Assembly: GCA_016946835.1 (NCBI GenBank)
Contig: JACVTC010000213.1
Coordinates: 1 to 64,000, forward strand
DNA from: Neocallimastix lanati (nom. inval.)
Taxonomy: Eukaryota > Neocallimastigomycota > Neocallimastigomycetes > Neocallimastigales > Neocallimastigaceae
DNA: 64,000 bases
Direction: 5' to 3'
The translations under genes and the position numbers were made by a program. This document shows, one piece after another, positions 13,619 through 25,416 of the stretch. The notes beneath the pieces were generated by a model. The model was given only the letters and a program-made list of their open reading frames with translations, was not told the DNA's origin and ran no database searches. Every line of letters begins with the position of its first letter. The first letter of the stretch is position 1.

Positions 13619-14068
13619 ATTAGTTCATAATTTTTTTAATTCAATTTTTTTTTTTTTTTATTTTGTTTAATTTTTTCACAATTTATAAAATTTCTATATT
13701 AAAGCAAATTTATAATATATATAAAACGCTTATAAAATAATAATAATAATAATAAAATATATATATATATATAAAATAAAAATTTAAATTTCAAAAATAT
13801 ATAATAATAAAAATATATATATATATACTAATTATAATATATTAAAATAATTTACAATAATAAATATAAATAAATCAGTAAATGAAATATAAAAGCTAAA
13901 GATAAAAAAAGTTTGAATAAAAAAAAATTAAAATAATTAAAAAAATTGAAAATAATAATAAATATAAATATAAATACAAAATAAATAATACAAATATATA
14001 TATATGAAAAAAAAAAAAAAGTAAAAAATAAAATAATAAAATTACTACAAATATAATTACTAATAACA

Positions 14069-14099
<31 letters not shown>

Positions 14100-14575
14100 G
14101 GTTCATAAATTAAAATATGGTAATATTTAGAATAGCAATTAATAAATAGTAAATTAGTATAGCTATCCTAGGTTTTATTCTTAACTTTATTCAAATGTTT
14201 ATACTTTTTTTTTTTTTTTTTTATTTTTTTTATTAGATTAATTTATTTTTATATATTTGTTTTTAATTTTTAATATTTTTAATTTTTTAAAACATTTTTT
14301 ACTTTATTTTATATAAAGATTAGAAAATTATTATAATCATTTGCATGAAATAATTATAATAATAAATATAAAAGTAATAAATAAAATATTAATAATAGTA
14401 ATAAATATAAAAGAAACAACAAAAAATATAAATAACAAAATAAATTGAATTTATTATTATTTATAATTTATAAAACATAAATAAATAAATAATTTAAATA
14501 TATATATATATATATAATGAATTGTATAATGTATAATGTGTAGAATAAATAAATATATTTTTTTTTAATATTAAA

Positions 14576-14656
<81 letters not shown>

Positions 14657-15050
14657 TTATATAGTTCAAATTGATAATTAATTATTTATTAGTTAAATTA
14701 ATTAAATAATGTAATGTAAAACAATAAATAAACATAATTTTATTATTCTTAATAAAAAAAAAAATTAATATAATGAAATAATTTAATATAGAATATAAAA
14801 GTTATATCATACATCAAATTAGAATGTGGTGCATTTCGCCAATTTTTAAAATTTAAATTTTCAATACTCCATTTATTTTTAATGGCTTGTAAAATTTTTT
14901 ATTAACGCCATAAAAAATTTTAATACAATTATATGTAAAAAAAAAAGTGTATAAATAAATAAATAAATAAATAAAGAATGTAATAATTTAAGTATATAAA
15001 ATAAAATAAAATAAATATTGATTGTAATAATATAAAAGTACAAGTAATAT
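13619..15050. other. noncoding, with (TAA)n array and a TIR-like tip
   Basis: This is the 3' flank of coatomer gamma. It holds long A and T runs, a long (AAT)n array of about 80 bp at 14573-14655, and AAAT tracts near 14955. At 14826-14838 the sequence GTGGTGCATTTCG resembles the outer tip of the CATTTCG TIR element, but no second end is near. No gene was recognised. Confidence 0.6.
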
Positions 15051-15925
15051 ATATCTATTTTATTTTATTTTATTCAATTTGTACTTTATATTCATATTAT
15101 ACTATTTATTTTATTTTATTTTATTTTATTTTATTTTATTTTATTCAATCTGTACTTTATATTTCAACTATTCATTTTGCTTTGTATTGTTTTATTATAT
15201 TTTATTTTGTTTTATTTTATTCTATTTTATTTTATTTAATCTGTACTTTATATTCATATTCTACTATTTATTTTATTTTATTTTATTTTATTTTATTTTA
15301 TTTTATTTAATCTGTACTTTATATTCATATTCTACTATTTATTTTATTTTATTTTATTTTATTTTATTTTATTTAATTTTATTTTTATTTTATTTTATTT
15401 TATTTTATTTTATTTTATTTAATTTTATTTTTATTTTATTTTATTTTATTTTATTTTATCTTATTTTATTTTATTTTATTTTATTTTATTTTATTTTATT
15501 TTATTTTATTTTATTTTATTTTATTTTATTTTATTTTATTTTATTTTATTTTATTTAATCTGTACTTTATATTCATATTCTACTATTTATTTTATTTTAT
15601 TTTATTTTATTTTATTTAATCTGTACTTTATATTCATATTCTACTATTTATTTTATTTTATTTTATTTTATTTTATTTTATTTTATTTTATTTTATTTAA
15701 TCTGTACTTTATATTCATATTCTACTATTTATTTTATTTAATTTTATTTTATTTTATTTAATCTGTACTTTATATTCATATTCTACTATTTATTTTATTT
15801 TATTTTATTTTATTTTATTTTATTTAATCTGTACTTTATATTTCAACTATTCATTTTGCTTTGTATTGTTTTATTATATTTTATTTTGTTTTATTTTATT
15901 CTATTTTATTTTATTTAATCTAATT
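15051..15925 (+). repeat. composite TTTTA minisatellite
   Basis: Runs of the pentamer TTTTA alternate with a conserved spacer of about 30 bp that reads AATCTGTACTTTATATTCA followed by TATTCTACTATT. The spacer recurs about eight times (near 15075, 15148, 15238, 15307, 15558, 15618, 15700, 15763 and 15826, with variants). A longer variant containing CAACTATTCATTTTGC is duplicated at about 15145-15241 and 15826-15920. The array ends directly against the truncated gypsy coding sequence, at the place where gag should be. Confidence 0.85.
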
Positions 15926-15939
15926 TAATTAACCCTAGA

Positions 15940-17116
15940 TGATAATTTTGTTTATAATTATGAATATGATGAAATTAAAAATAATAATAATTTTAAAGAA
16001 GACGACTTAGGTATTGTTCTAGCCTCTGTCGATAATATTGAAAATAAATTGCTCATAGATTCCGGTAGCAATTTAAATCTTATTTCAGTTAATTATTTTA
16101 ATTCTTTACCTGGCCAATACGAAACTGTAGGTATTTGTCATGGTCGTATTTGCGAAGCTTTAGGTGATGATACCGTCAAAGACGCTATTGTTATTCGTCT
16201 AAATGTTCTTATTAATACTTATTCTTTTTATGCTAACTTTTGTGTTATTAATCATAACACTAATTATTTCGATTTGTTAATTGGTCTTAAAACTATTGCT
16301 GATAATTATTTATTTATTCATCCTATGGCAAAAACATTATGTCGTTTTACTTCGTATGATTCTTTTGATATTATTACACCTTTATTAGAAAATCAGGAAG
16401 CCGAATTAATTAGTTGTTTTGTTAAATATATTAATCCTAGTAAATTAATTAATACTTTAAATTATAATAATGATATTGATATTAATAATTTTAATAATTT
16501 TATTACGGAAACGGGAAATAAGTAAATTATTGAACCTGAGCCACATATAATTGAAAATGCGCCACAGGAAGAAAATCTTTCACCTATTGAATATATTCAG
16601 TCTCAAGATTTTCAATCAAAAATCGAAGGTCCTTTTAAACCTAATGTTTCAAAACTTTTAATGGATTTCATTGATATTGTTGCCACTTCGTCTGAGCAAC
16701 TTTCTCCCTCTAAACTAAAACCTCATCATATCCAGTTATTTCAAAATGCTGTTCCTTTTAAGAGTAAATTCTATAAACTGAATAGACTTAAATCGGATGC
16801 GTTAAAAGCTGAACTTATTAAACTCATTAATAAAGGCTTAATTGTTCCTTCTTATTCTGCTTGGTCTTCACCAATTGTACTTGTTATGAAAAAGAACGGA
16901 AAATGGAGACTTTGCACTGACTACAGAAAATTAAACTCAATGACTGTTCCTGACTCTTATTCACTTCCAAATATTGATGAAATTTTTAGTTCATTAGGTG
17001 GTGCTATAATATTCTCCACTCTGGATTTATTTTCGGGGTATCATCAAATACGTATGGAGGAAGATAGTATTCTTCTATGTACGAAAAACATAATTTTAAT
17101 GATCTATGTCAATTAA
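15940..17116 (+). pseudogene. gypsy protease and N-terminal reverse transcriptase
   Basis: The frame is open from about 15940. It has an aspartic protease with LLIDSGSN at 16049-16070, so the catalytic Asp-Ser-Gly is intact. A TAA at 16523-16525 interrupts the frame, which then continues in phase with the reverse-transcriptase fingers and palm start: LKPHHIQLF, a WSSPIVLVMKKNGKWRLC block (about 16860-16915), DYRKLNSMTVPD and LDLFSGYHQIRMEED (about 17025-17065). Sequence similarity stops right after this. The catalytic YxDD motif, the thumb and RNase H are not present, so an internal deletion has removed them. The upstream gag part is also lost. Confidence 0.85.
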
Positions 17117-17401
17117 AAGGACAAATAAATCAATTGAAAAATAATACAACAAAATATATTGATAATATACTAGACAATAAAAGTGAAGAATATAATAATA
17201 ATACTTATAAAATATATTCCATTAATACTATTAATTCTAATAATGTTAATAATAATAATAATATTGAAGAAATTGGAAATAATAATGAAACTATTGATGA
17301 AGAAAATTCAAATATTACTGAATTTATGCAAAGAATTCATTAATGATCATATAATAACTATTGATGGTAATAAATATTTGAAAGAGAAAAATTATTACCA
17401 C
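17117..17401 (+). other. Asn-rich linker between gypsy pol blocks
   Basis: An open frame covers about 17077-17343 and codes for a polar, Asn-rich segment (INSNNVNNNNNIEE and similar) without recognisable domain. It sits where RNase H should be. It is either the decayed RNase H-integrase linker or sequence brought in by the deletion. It ends at TAA 17341-17343, after which the integrase frame opens. Confidence 0.4.
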
Positions 17402-18454
17402 TAATGAAGAAAAATTCAATCTTATATGGAAAGCCCATGCCATCGGTCATGAAGGTTTCAATAAAACTTATGAACGACTAAGAAAATCTTTCTACTGGAA
17501 GGGAATGACAGTAGATATCAAAAGATTTATTGCTAATTGTGAAAATTGTCAATTAAACAAAAGAAACGAAATACCTGAACCTACAGAAAAATTTGCAACA
17601 CAAGTAGAAGCTCCTTTTACGCACTTGGGTTTAGATATAATTGGACCACTACCAGAAATTAGTAGTGGAATATTATTGTTATTGTAGATTACTTTACAAA
17701 ATGGGTAGAAGCACAACCGGTATCTACCATTACTTCACGTGACGTCGTCAACTTTTTGTCTCAAATTTTTGCAAGATTTGGTACACCCAACACAATTACA
17801 ACTGATAATGGTTTACAATTTAATTCAGACTTTACAAAAATATTTTTGGATTTGTATGACGTATACATTAAATTTACTGTAACGTATCATCCTGAATCTA
17901 ATGGTCTAACCGAAAATCGTAATAGAGAAATAGGAAAATTATTACGTCTATTAGCAAGTAAAGAAAAAGAATGGGATCTTGTCCTACCTTTTGCTTTATG
18001 GGCTTTAAGAACTTTAAAAAATTCAGTTACTAAATATTCAAGTTTTGAATTACTTTATGGAAGAAGAGATCAACAACCATTTGAATTAGCTTCATATCTT
18101 CCAACTTCGAATGTACAAGGAAGTAAAGAAGAATTAATAATTGAAAAATTTATTAATCATAATAAATGGGTTATAGACGCATGCAATAATATAAAAAAAA
18201 ATAATAAATATTGGGAAACTCGAAGAGAAGAAATAACAAGTATGAATAAACAAAACGAAATTAAAATAGGAGATTTAGTTAAAGTAAGAAATTTTTCAAG
18301 ATATAAACTTGATCCTAATTTTGTAGGTCCATTTAAAGTTACAGGAAAGCAATTTAATACAGTAAAATTAGTGGACCCAAATACAAAATTACCTTTAGAA
18401 AGACCAGTTCATATTAAAAATATAATAAAATTTAATTCAACAACTATACCATAG
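17402..18454 (+). pseudogene. gypsy integrase
   Basis: The integrase reads from the zinc-binding domain to the C-terminus. The HHCC finger is visible (KAHAIGHEGF with its two His, then CENCQLNK with two Cys; about 17430-17565). The catalytic core has the DD35E residues in LDIIGPL, TTDNGLQF and NGLTENRNRE (about 17625-17925). A C-terminal segment resembles the SH3-like domain (IGDLVKVRNF, LDPNFVGPFKV). One frame break near 17675-17690 splits the core; otherwise it is well preserved. It ends at TAG about 18452-18454, shortly before the purine tract and LTR. It is closely related to the integrase at 53659-54355. Confidence 0.9.
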
Positions 18455-18476
18455 TTGTAACTAAAGAAGGGACGAA

Positions 18477-18807
18477 TGATATAAAACGTAAATAAAAACT
18501 TTAATTATTAATAAATTATTTTATTAATAATTACATAAAAATAAATTTATAAATCATTTGCAAATTCGTGACATAAATAAAACGTGATCGAAAATAACGT
18601 GATAAAATTAAAATTATGTAAAGACATAAAATTATGCAAGAGTATAAAAATTAATGTAAACATAAAATTTATTACATAAATTTTATGTTATATTAAAATT
18701 GAAATAATTTATAAATTTCTTTTTATTATTTTTATTATTTTTATATTGATATTTTATTTTATTATATTTTTTTATTTTTAATAATTATTATTTTATATTA
18801 ATATTTT
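18477..18807 (+). mobile_element. 3' LTR of the gypsy remnant, partial
   Basis: It begins TGATATAAAACG directly after the purine-rich tract and shares its opening with the solo LTR at 1912 and the fragment at 24889. The far end was not located, because TIR copy 2 starts at 18808, probably inserted into or beside it. Confidence 0.65.
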
Positions 18808-20150
18808 GGGGGAGGTGCATTTCGCAAAATTTCATTTCAGAAAGTTTCATTTCGGAAAATTTACATAAAAAGTTTCATTTCGCAAAAAAAATTTTTAAAG
18901 TTAATAAATAAATAAATTAATAATAAAACAAATAAATAATATATATATTTTAAATAAATAACTAAATAAATAAAAATAAATAAATAAAACTATAATAAAT
19001 AAATAAATTTAAAATTAAATTTTTTAAAAAAAAGAAAAATATTTATATACAATATATATAATAAATATACATTGTATAATAATAAATATTCATTAGAATT
19101 AAAGCTTTAAAAAAATATTTTATCATACATTTTAAATGTTCTATAATATATGATTAATAATAATTTTATATATATATATAAATAAGTATTAATAATTTAA
19201 AAGTTTTATAAAGATAATAATTTAAAATATAACTATTAAAATTAAAAATAATTAAAAAATAATTATTATAAAGATTAAAAAATAATATCTAAATAATTAA
19301 TTGATCATTTTACACCTTTTAAGTCCTTGCACAGTATTTTAAAAAAATCTTAAATTACTAATAAATTTTTTTAATAAAAGAAATATTTATAAATAATCCA
19401 TTAAAAAAAAAAAAGATGAGGACATCATAAAAAAGGGAGTTAAAAGTAGTACAAAGTTAGGATGATTTTAAATAGTATTTATTTTTTTTTATTTTTTATT
19501 TTATATTTTATATTTTATATTTTATATTTTTTTTTTTTTATATTTTTGTTATTTTTTTTTATTTTTATTTTTTATTTTTTAATTTAAATTTTATATTTTT
19601 ATTTTTTATTTTATATTTTTTTATTATTTTTTATTATTTTTTATTTTATATTTTATATTTTATATTTTATTTTTTATTTTATATTTTTTATTTTATATAT
19701 TTTCTATTTTCTATTTTCTATTTTCTATTTTCTATTTTCTATTTTATATTTTATATTTTATATTTTTATTTTTTATTTTATATTTTTGTTATTTTTTTTA
19801 TTTTTATTTTTTATTTTTTAATTTAAATTTTATATTTTTATTTTTTATTTTTTAATTTAAATTTTATATTTTTATTTTTTATTTTTTAATTTAAATTTTA
19901 TATTTTTATTTTTTATTTTATATTTTTTTTATTATTTTTTTATTATTTTTTTTTATTTTTTATTTTATATTTTATATTTTATATTTTATATTTTATATTT
20001 TATATTTTATATTTTATATTTTATATTTTTTTTTATTTTTTTAATTATTTATTTATTTATTTATTTATTTTATTATTTATTTATCTATTTATTAAAATTT
20101 TGCGAAATGAAACTTTTCCGAAATGAACTTTTGCGAAATGCCACACACCC
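18808..20150 (+). mobile_element. CATTTCG TIR element, copy 2
   Basis: It has the same architecture and orientation as the copy at 6484: left end GGGGGAGGTGCATTTCGC with repeated CATTTCG motifs to about 18890, the conserved core at about 19300-19465, a T-rich pentamer/heptamer tract at about 19480-20035, and a right end with GCGAAATG and CCGAAATG motifs closing CCACACACCC. It is the longest and most complete copy. No transposase frame is present. Possible flanking duplications are not convincing here (TAATATTTT against TTATTATAT). Confidence 0.8.
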
Positions 20151-20540
20151 TTATTATATTATCGAATATGAAAAATTATATATATAACATTATATTTATA
20201 TTTTCATAAGATTATAAATTAAAATTTTGACTTAATCCTGATGGAATTAAAATAATATTTAGTGTAACCATTGAATTACTAAATTTTAAATTAAAAGATT
20301 TAATTAAATATTGTAAATTTAAAATATTTTAAATATATTAATTTATTAAATTTTTTTTTCCTCTTAAAATTTATCTGCATTACTATTAAACTAAATATTC
20401 CTTTTCCTAATATAACAAGTTATCATTAATTAAAAAATAATACATATAAATAATTATTTAAAAAAAATATAAAGAAACATCTCAAGATTTAACTAATTAA
20501 TGATTTTATATCATTTTTAAATAATTTTAAAAATATATAC
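20151..20540. other. A+T-rich noncoding stretch
   Basis: No gene or repeat was recognised between TIR copy 2 and the duplicated segment that follows. Part of it may be the far side of the gypsy LTR interrupted by the TIR element. Confidence 0.5.
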
Positions 20541-20599
20541 TTGAATAATTCGATGATAGTTCGTCATTTTAATTAAAGTTTGCCGGTTTAAAATAAAAT

Positions 20600-20641
<42 letters not shown>

Positions 20642-20848
20642 TACCATTTTTATGTAAAAATAATACAAAAGTCAATGATAAATCGCGTATATATTGTATA
20701 TATAAATAAATAAATGATTAATTACATATATAATATATATATAAATAAATAAATGATAAATCGCATATTTATTAAATATATAAATAAATAATAGAATAAT
20801 TCGATGATTGTTTGGCATTTTAATTAAAGTTTGCCGGTTTAAAATAAA

Positions 20849-20918
<70 letters not shown>

Positions 20919-20992
20919 ATTATTAACATTATTATTATTATTATTAACATTATTATTATTATTATTATTATTAACATTATTATTATTATTAA

Positions 20993-21026
<34 letters not shown>

Positions 21027-21115
21027 TTTTTTTTAGTTTTACTTTTTTTTCTATACAAATGATACAAAGATAAAAATGTCAATGATAAATCACGTATATA
21101 TTATATATATAAATG
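20541..21115 (+). repeat. tandem duplication with different microsatellites
   Basis: Two copies of about 260-310 bp follow each other, the first starting at about 20541 and the second at about 20793. Both have AATAATTCGATGATxGTT, then AATTAAAGTTTGCCGGTTTA, a microsatellite, then GTCAATGATAAATC and CGTATATAT. In the first copy the microsatellite is pure poly(T) (about 20600-20636). In the second it is a long (TTA)n/(TTAACA)n array (about 20850-21025). The duplication therefore predates expansion of at least one of the arrays. The long open frames through the array on both strands are repeat artefacts. Confidence 0.75.
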
Positions 21116-22090
21116 AATAAAATAAAATAAAATTAGTTTAATATTTTCTCTCTTTTTTAATATTTAATAATATTTTTTGATTTAATGCTAAAATTTTTAT
21201 TTCTTAAATATAATATTTTATTGTATGTAATATAAAAAATAATAATAAACTTGTATAAATAAAAGTAATAATTAACATAAATAACAAAATGATTGAAGTA
21301 GTTTAATTTCAAATTTTTAATTTAAAGTCTATAATTAAAGTTTGTATTATATCTTTCTATTTTTTAAAATAATAAATAAGCAATAGTCTTTTTATATATA
21401 TATCATTTAATATTTTGAAAGTAAAATAAATAAAAATTAAAAATAAGTTATATTTTTAAAAATTTTATCATATACTTTTATTTAAAAATTTGATATTTAT
21501 TTTTATTACTATGACCATTGCCATAATCATCATTATTATCATTATTATTGTTATTATTGTATCTAATTATAATTTTTTTTTATTTCATTTTAAAACATAT
21601 TTATTAAATATTACCTATATTTATAATTTTAAAACATTAAAAATAATTTAGTTTTTATTTTATAACAGTACTAACATATTTTTACTTAAAGTTTATTTTA
21701 AAATTTACTTTAATAAAAATATTACATTAAACAAAATTTGTTACTTTATATTAATTCATTTTAATTTTTATTTTATCCATTATTTGTTGTTTTTAATAAA
21801 TATTTATAAATATCGGATGCAATATATAATATATTTATTTTATTATTTAATCGTTTTTCATTATTTTATTTTTTTATATTACATAATAAACGTATTGATA
21901 TGATAAAATTTACTAGTTATTAATAAATTTTATTAATATTATATTATAAACAGTATATATATAGTTACATCTCACATTTAATTATTCTAAATATTCATTT
22001 AATACTAATTAATGATAATATTAAATAAAAAAAATTAAAAAAAAAAATATTGATACTAATAAACAATAAATATATTATTTCATTCAACTT
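21116..22090. other. A+T-rich noncoding stretch
   Basis: No coding, RNA or repeat feature was recognised on either strand. The stretch has ordinary A+T background with short trinucleotide tracts such as the TTATTATTG run near 21530-21560. Confidence 0.6.
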
Positions 22091-22215
22091 CATTCACTAT
22101 TCAATTACATTCACTCTCGGCTGATCTCGAACTCTACGAAGTCGCAAGTTTGTGCTCGAGTCTCACTCGCCTTCGTTTATTTCGACTTATTTAACGTTCA
22201 ATCGTTTCATTCGTT
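22091..22215. other. GC-richer island of unknown nature
   Basis: This stretch of about 120 bp (around CTCGGCTGATCTCGAACTC and CGAAGTCGCAAG) is much richer in G+C than anything nearby. It contains several short inverted matches (CTCGAAC...GAGTC, CTCGAG, CGAAGTCG...CTTCG). A tRNA was considered, but the stems do not close. It could be part of an RNA gene or of an older element. Confidence 0.35.
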
Positions 22216-22596
22216 ATATTCAGTTTTTTGAATATTTTTAATTACTTTTATTTTTATTTTTGAATATTTAATTTGATAGTAGTTTTATACTAAATATATA
22301 CTAAAACTAGGTATAGTTTAAATATAAATAATCACGTGATCTTAATTAAATATATATTGATAGTAGTTTTATCGTTCATTTATATATAAAAACCTATATC
22401 GTTTAATTGAATATTTTGATGGTAGTTTTTGGCTATATTTAGTATAAAACCTATATCGTTTATATATTGTTAAAGTCATGTGAATTCGATATATATCAAT
22501 ATAGGTTCAAAATTTGCCATATATTGCTATATTGTATATAAATATATCGATATACTTATTATTAGTTAGTTGATAATTAGGGATAGTTAAGTTATT

Positions 22597-22795
22597 TTGA
22601 CCTATATTGAATATGATTATGAACCTATATCGATATATATATTGAATATGATTATGAACCTATATCGATATATATATTGAATATGATTATGAACCTATAT
22701 CGATATATATATTGAATATGATTATGAACCTATATCGATATATATATTGAATATGATTATGAATCTATATCGATATATATTGGTATATGATTGAC
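22597..22795. repeat. 35-bp tandem repeat with palindromic core
   Basis: Five units start at 22621, 22656, 22691, 22726 and 22761, an exact 35-bp period, with a partial unit before them. Each contains CCTATATCGATATATAT, which includes the perfect palindrome ATATCGATAT, followed by ATTGAATATGATTATGAA. Related ACCTATATCG pieces are scattered upstream from about 22390 to 22620. There are no variable spacers. Confidence 0.9.
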
Positions 22796-22930
22796 CTATA
22801 TTGATATATTGATATTTTATCAATGATAATTTAAACTGATTTTCAGCGAAGATAGTTTTAGTGAAAGAAATAATAAACTAGATATTGAATTGATTTGATT
22901 GATTTGATTGATTGATTGTGATTATTTAAC

Positions 22931-23034
22931 ATGAATAAGACTTTGAGAAAACCTAAAACTAGTTCAGTTTTTGATATTCTGATCAACAATCGCTACGTAG
23001 TTAATTTGATCTACGATCAGTATATTCAGATAGG
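22931..23034 (+). CDS. possible first exon, unidentified protein
   Basis: An ATG at 22931 opens about 35 codons with unusually even composition for this window (Lys, Thr, Arg, Pro, Ser, Asp, Val and Tyr codons). It runs up to a possible splice donor (GGAACGTATC) near 23035. After that the frame becomes poly(Phe) from a T run. It lies about 130 bp after the 35-bp repeat array. I found no convincing next exon, so this is a weak call without functional assignment. Confidence 0.2.
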
Positions 23035-23078
23035 AACGTATCAATTATTTAATTATTTAATAATAACCTTTCAAGAAT

Positions 23079-23123
<45 letters not shown>

Positions 23124-23222
23124 CTTTTTATATATGTATATATATATTTATTTATTTTTATCTCATTTTAGAGATTAAAATAAAAAATTAAGTTGAAATT
23201 TAAAATCAATGTTTTCAAACTA

Positions 23223-23441
23223 CTAAACAGAGGAACCAAATTTCGAAGTTCTGGATTCTTCATTAGTATTATTAATATTGTAATTGCTTAATAACAATAT
23301 GATTGCTATGGAGTCAAAGAAAAGTAAAGATTCAACAGCAATTATAGAATTTTCATTATTGAAAAAAATAAAGCAAGCTAACATTATCATTAATATTAAA
23401 ATTATTACTATAAAAATAATATTCAATTTTTTAAGGCCCAT
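23223..23441 (-). CDS. small hypothetical membrane protein
   Basis: This is a frame of 72 codons with an ATG and a hydrophobic stretch right after a basic N-terminus (MGLKKLNIIFIVIILILMIM), giving a predicted membrane segment or signal anchor at residues 7-27. A second hydrophobic stretch lies near residues 40-52, and the polar C-terminus is rich in Asn, Ser and Thr. It could be the first exon of a larger secreted or membrane protein, since a GTTTAG follows the last codons. No family was recognised. Confidence 0.3.
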   Translation of the reverse strand: MGLKKLNIIFIVIILILMIMLACFIFFNNENSIIAVESLLFFDSIAIILLLSNYNINNTNEESRTSKFGSSV

Positions 23442-23525
23442 TTTCCTTAAATAAGATATCTAATATTTCTTTATAATTAATTATAAATATATTATTTATT
23501 AATAATACTATTTTATAAGAATAAA

Positions 23526-23571
<46 letters not shown>

Positions 23572-24888
23572 AATATTATAAAAAAAATATTATTCATTAT
23601 ACCTGTATAGTGACGACGATATATCTATCAAATAAAGCTGGTTTATATATTTTATATTTATTTATTTATTTTTTATTTTTTTAACCTTTTTATCGTTTAA
23701 TGATAATAATGTTTTTATTTTATTTAAGTATTTTAGATAAAGTATTTTCGAATGTATATATTGTAAAATTTTTATTTAATTTTTTAATAAATATATTAAC
23801 ATTAAAAATTATTTTATTTTTAACTTGTTAGTTATGTATACTTTTTTTTAAATGTTATTATTATTATTATTATTAGATAGATTATTATTATTATTATTAT
23901 ATATTACTAAAATAATATTTTTTGTTTATTATTCTGATAATTTCATTTTATTTTTTAATCTAGTAACTTTCGTTCTTCACCATCCTTCTTATATAATTTG
24001 GGATTAAAAAAAAAAAGATACTAATTCAATCAAATAAAATAAATTTTAATGATTCCTTTTATAGATAAATTATCTGTATTTAATAAATATTTAAAATATT
24101 GTATAATTATCAATTTTAAACAAATGTTTACTTTTTAATAAAAATATTAATCCTTATATAATTCTTCCATCTATATTTTAAAACTAAAAAATGTATATTA
24201 ATATTTTTTTTAAAGAAATGATAAGGTTATACTTTATGAAAGAAAATTAATATAGCTTCTAATTAATTATTATTAATTAATTATTAATGAATTTAAATAA
24301 AAAAAGGTATTTAACTCCTTTTAATCAAACGTTTTTTTTTTATTTTTTATTTTTTTTGCCTGTTTTTTAACAATATTTTTATTTTTTTTTTAGCCTGATT
24401 TTAAACTATATTTTTATTAAAAAAAATTTTTGGCCTGATTTTAAATAGTATTATAATATTAATATAAATAATATGATATTACATCATATTATAATCGATA
24501 GTCATATATTATTAGATATTATACTTTAAAAATTAAAAAAAAAAAAAATCTAATAATGATTTTTTTTGTTTTTTTAATTATTAGAATAAATTATTCTAAT
24601 ACGACATAGCTATATCGAATTAGAATAAATAATACTTATTTTAATTATGTAATTTAATTGATTGTAAAATAAGATTTTTCTTAACATTTATAATATATTT
24701 AAAAAAAAAAAAAAAAAAAACATTAAAGTTTCTTGTATTAAAACTATCAATTTAAATGAATAAAAATTTTACCAAAGTAATAAAATATTAAAAAAAAATA
24801 ATTAATTGAAATAAAAAATTTGATAATAAATATTTTATTTTTAGTGTAACAATAAAATTCGGTAAAAACATTATTCAATTTTAATTAT
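23442..24888. other. A+T-rich noncoding stretch
   Basis: This holds (TTA)n arrays at about 23525-23570 and 23850-23900, and a short GCCTGATTTTAAA motif repeated near 24359, 24393 and 24432. A fragment on the minus strand near 23950-24000 has coding-like codons ending in a stop, but it is too short to call. Confidence 0.5.
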
Positions 24889-25049
24889 TGATATGAAATG
24901 GAAATAAAAACCTTAATTATCAATAAATTATCTTATTAATAATTACATAAAAATAAATTAGTTAATCACTTGATTAATTATCATAGGATTTATAAAATGA
25001 TCTAAAAATAACATGATATAAGATAAATTTATGTATACATAAAATTAAT
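24889..25049 (+). mobile_element. gypsy LTR fragment
   Basis: It opens TGATATGAAATGG and aligns with the 3' LTR at 18477 over about 90 bp (shared AATAAATTAT, TATTAATAATTACATAA and AAATAAATT blocks). It is cut off at 25050 by TIR copy 3. Both recognisable LTRs of this subfamily thus abut a TIR element. Confidence 0.6.
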
Positions 25050-25379
25050 GGGGTGTGTGTCATTTCGCAAAATTTTAATAAATAGATAAATAAATAATAA
25101 AATAAATAAATAAATAAATAATAAAAAAAAAATTATAAAATATAAAATATAAAATAAAAAATATAAAATAAAATAAAAAAAAAAGATAAAATATAAAAAA
25201 AAAAAAAAAAATAAAAAAAAATATAAAATATAAAATATAAAATAAAAAATATAAAATAAAAAATATAAAATAAAAAATATAAATTAAAAAATAAAAAATA
25301 TAAATTAAAAAAAATAGATACCATCTAAAATCATCCTAACTTTGTGCTACTTTTAACTCCCTTTTTTATGATGTCCTCA

Positions 25380-25416
<37 letters not shown>

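Larger units (their letters stand above)
15940..18807 (+). mobile_element. Ty3/gypsy remnant without gag
   Basis: Protease, reverse transcriptase and integrase coding blocks in that order identify a Ty3/gypsy element. Its 5' LTR and gag are missing, replaced by the TTTTA minisatellite. The centre of pol (polymerase YxDD box and RNase H) is also missing. A purine-rich tract (AAAGAAGGGA, about 18463-18472) precedes a 3' LTR that starts TGATATAAAAC at 18477. That LTR runs into TIR copy 2 at 18808. The element cannot move by itself. Confidence 0.85.

Noticed and set aside
15079-15558. 159-codon frame
   Set aside because: Translation of the TTTTA minisatellite; no codon variety.
20672-21082. Overlapping open frames on both strands
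   Set aside because: They follow the (TTA)n array; poly(Ile) and poly(Met/Leu) only.
22110-22170. tRNA-like sequence
   Set aside because: B-box-like bases are present but the acceptor and T stems do not pair on either strand.
22597-22795. CRISPR-like array
   Set aside because: Units are contiguous without variable spacers, and the context is eukaryotic.
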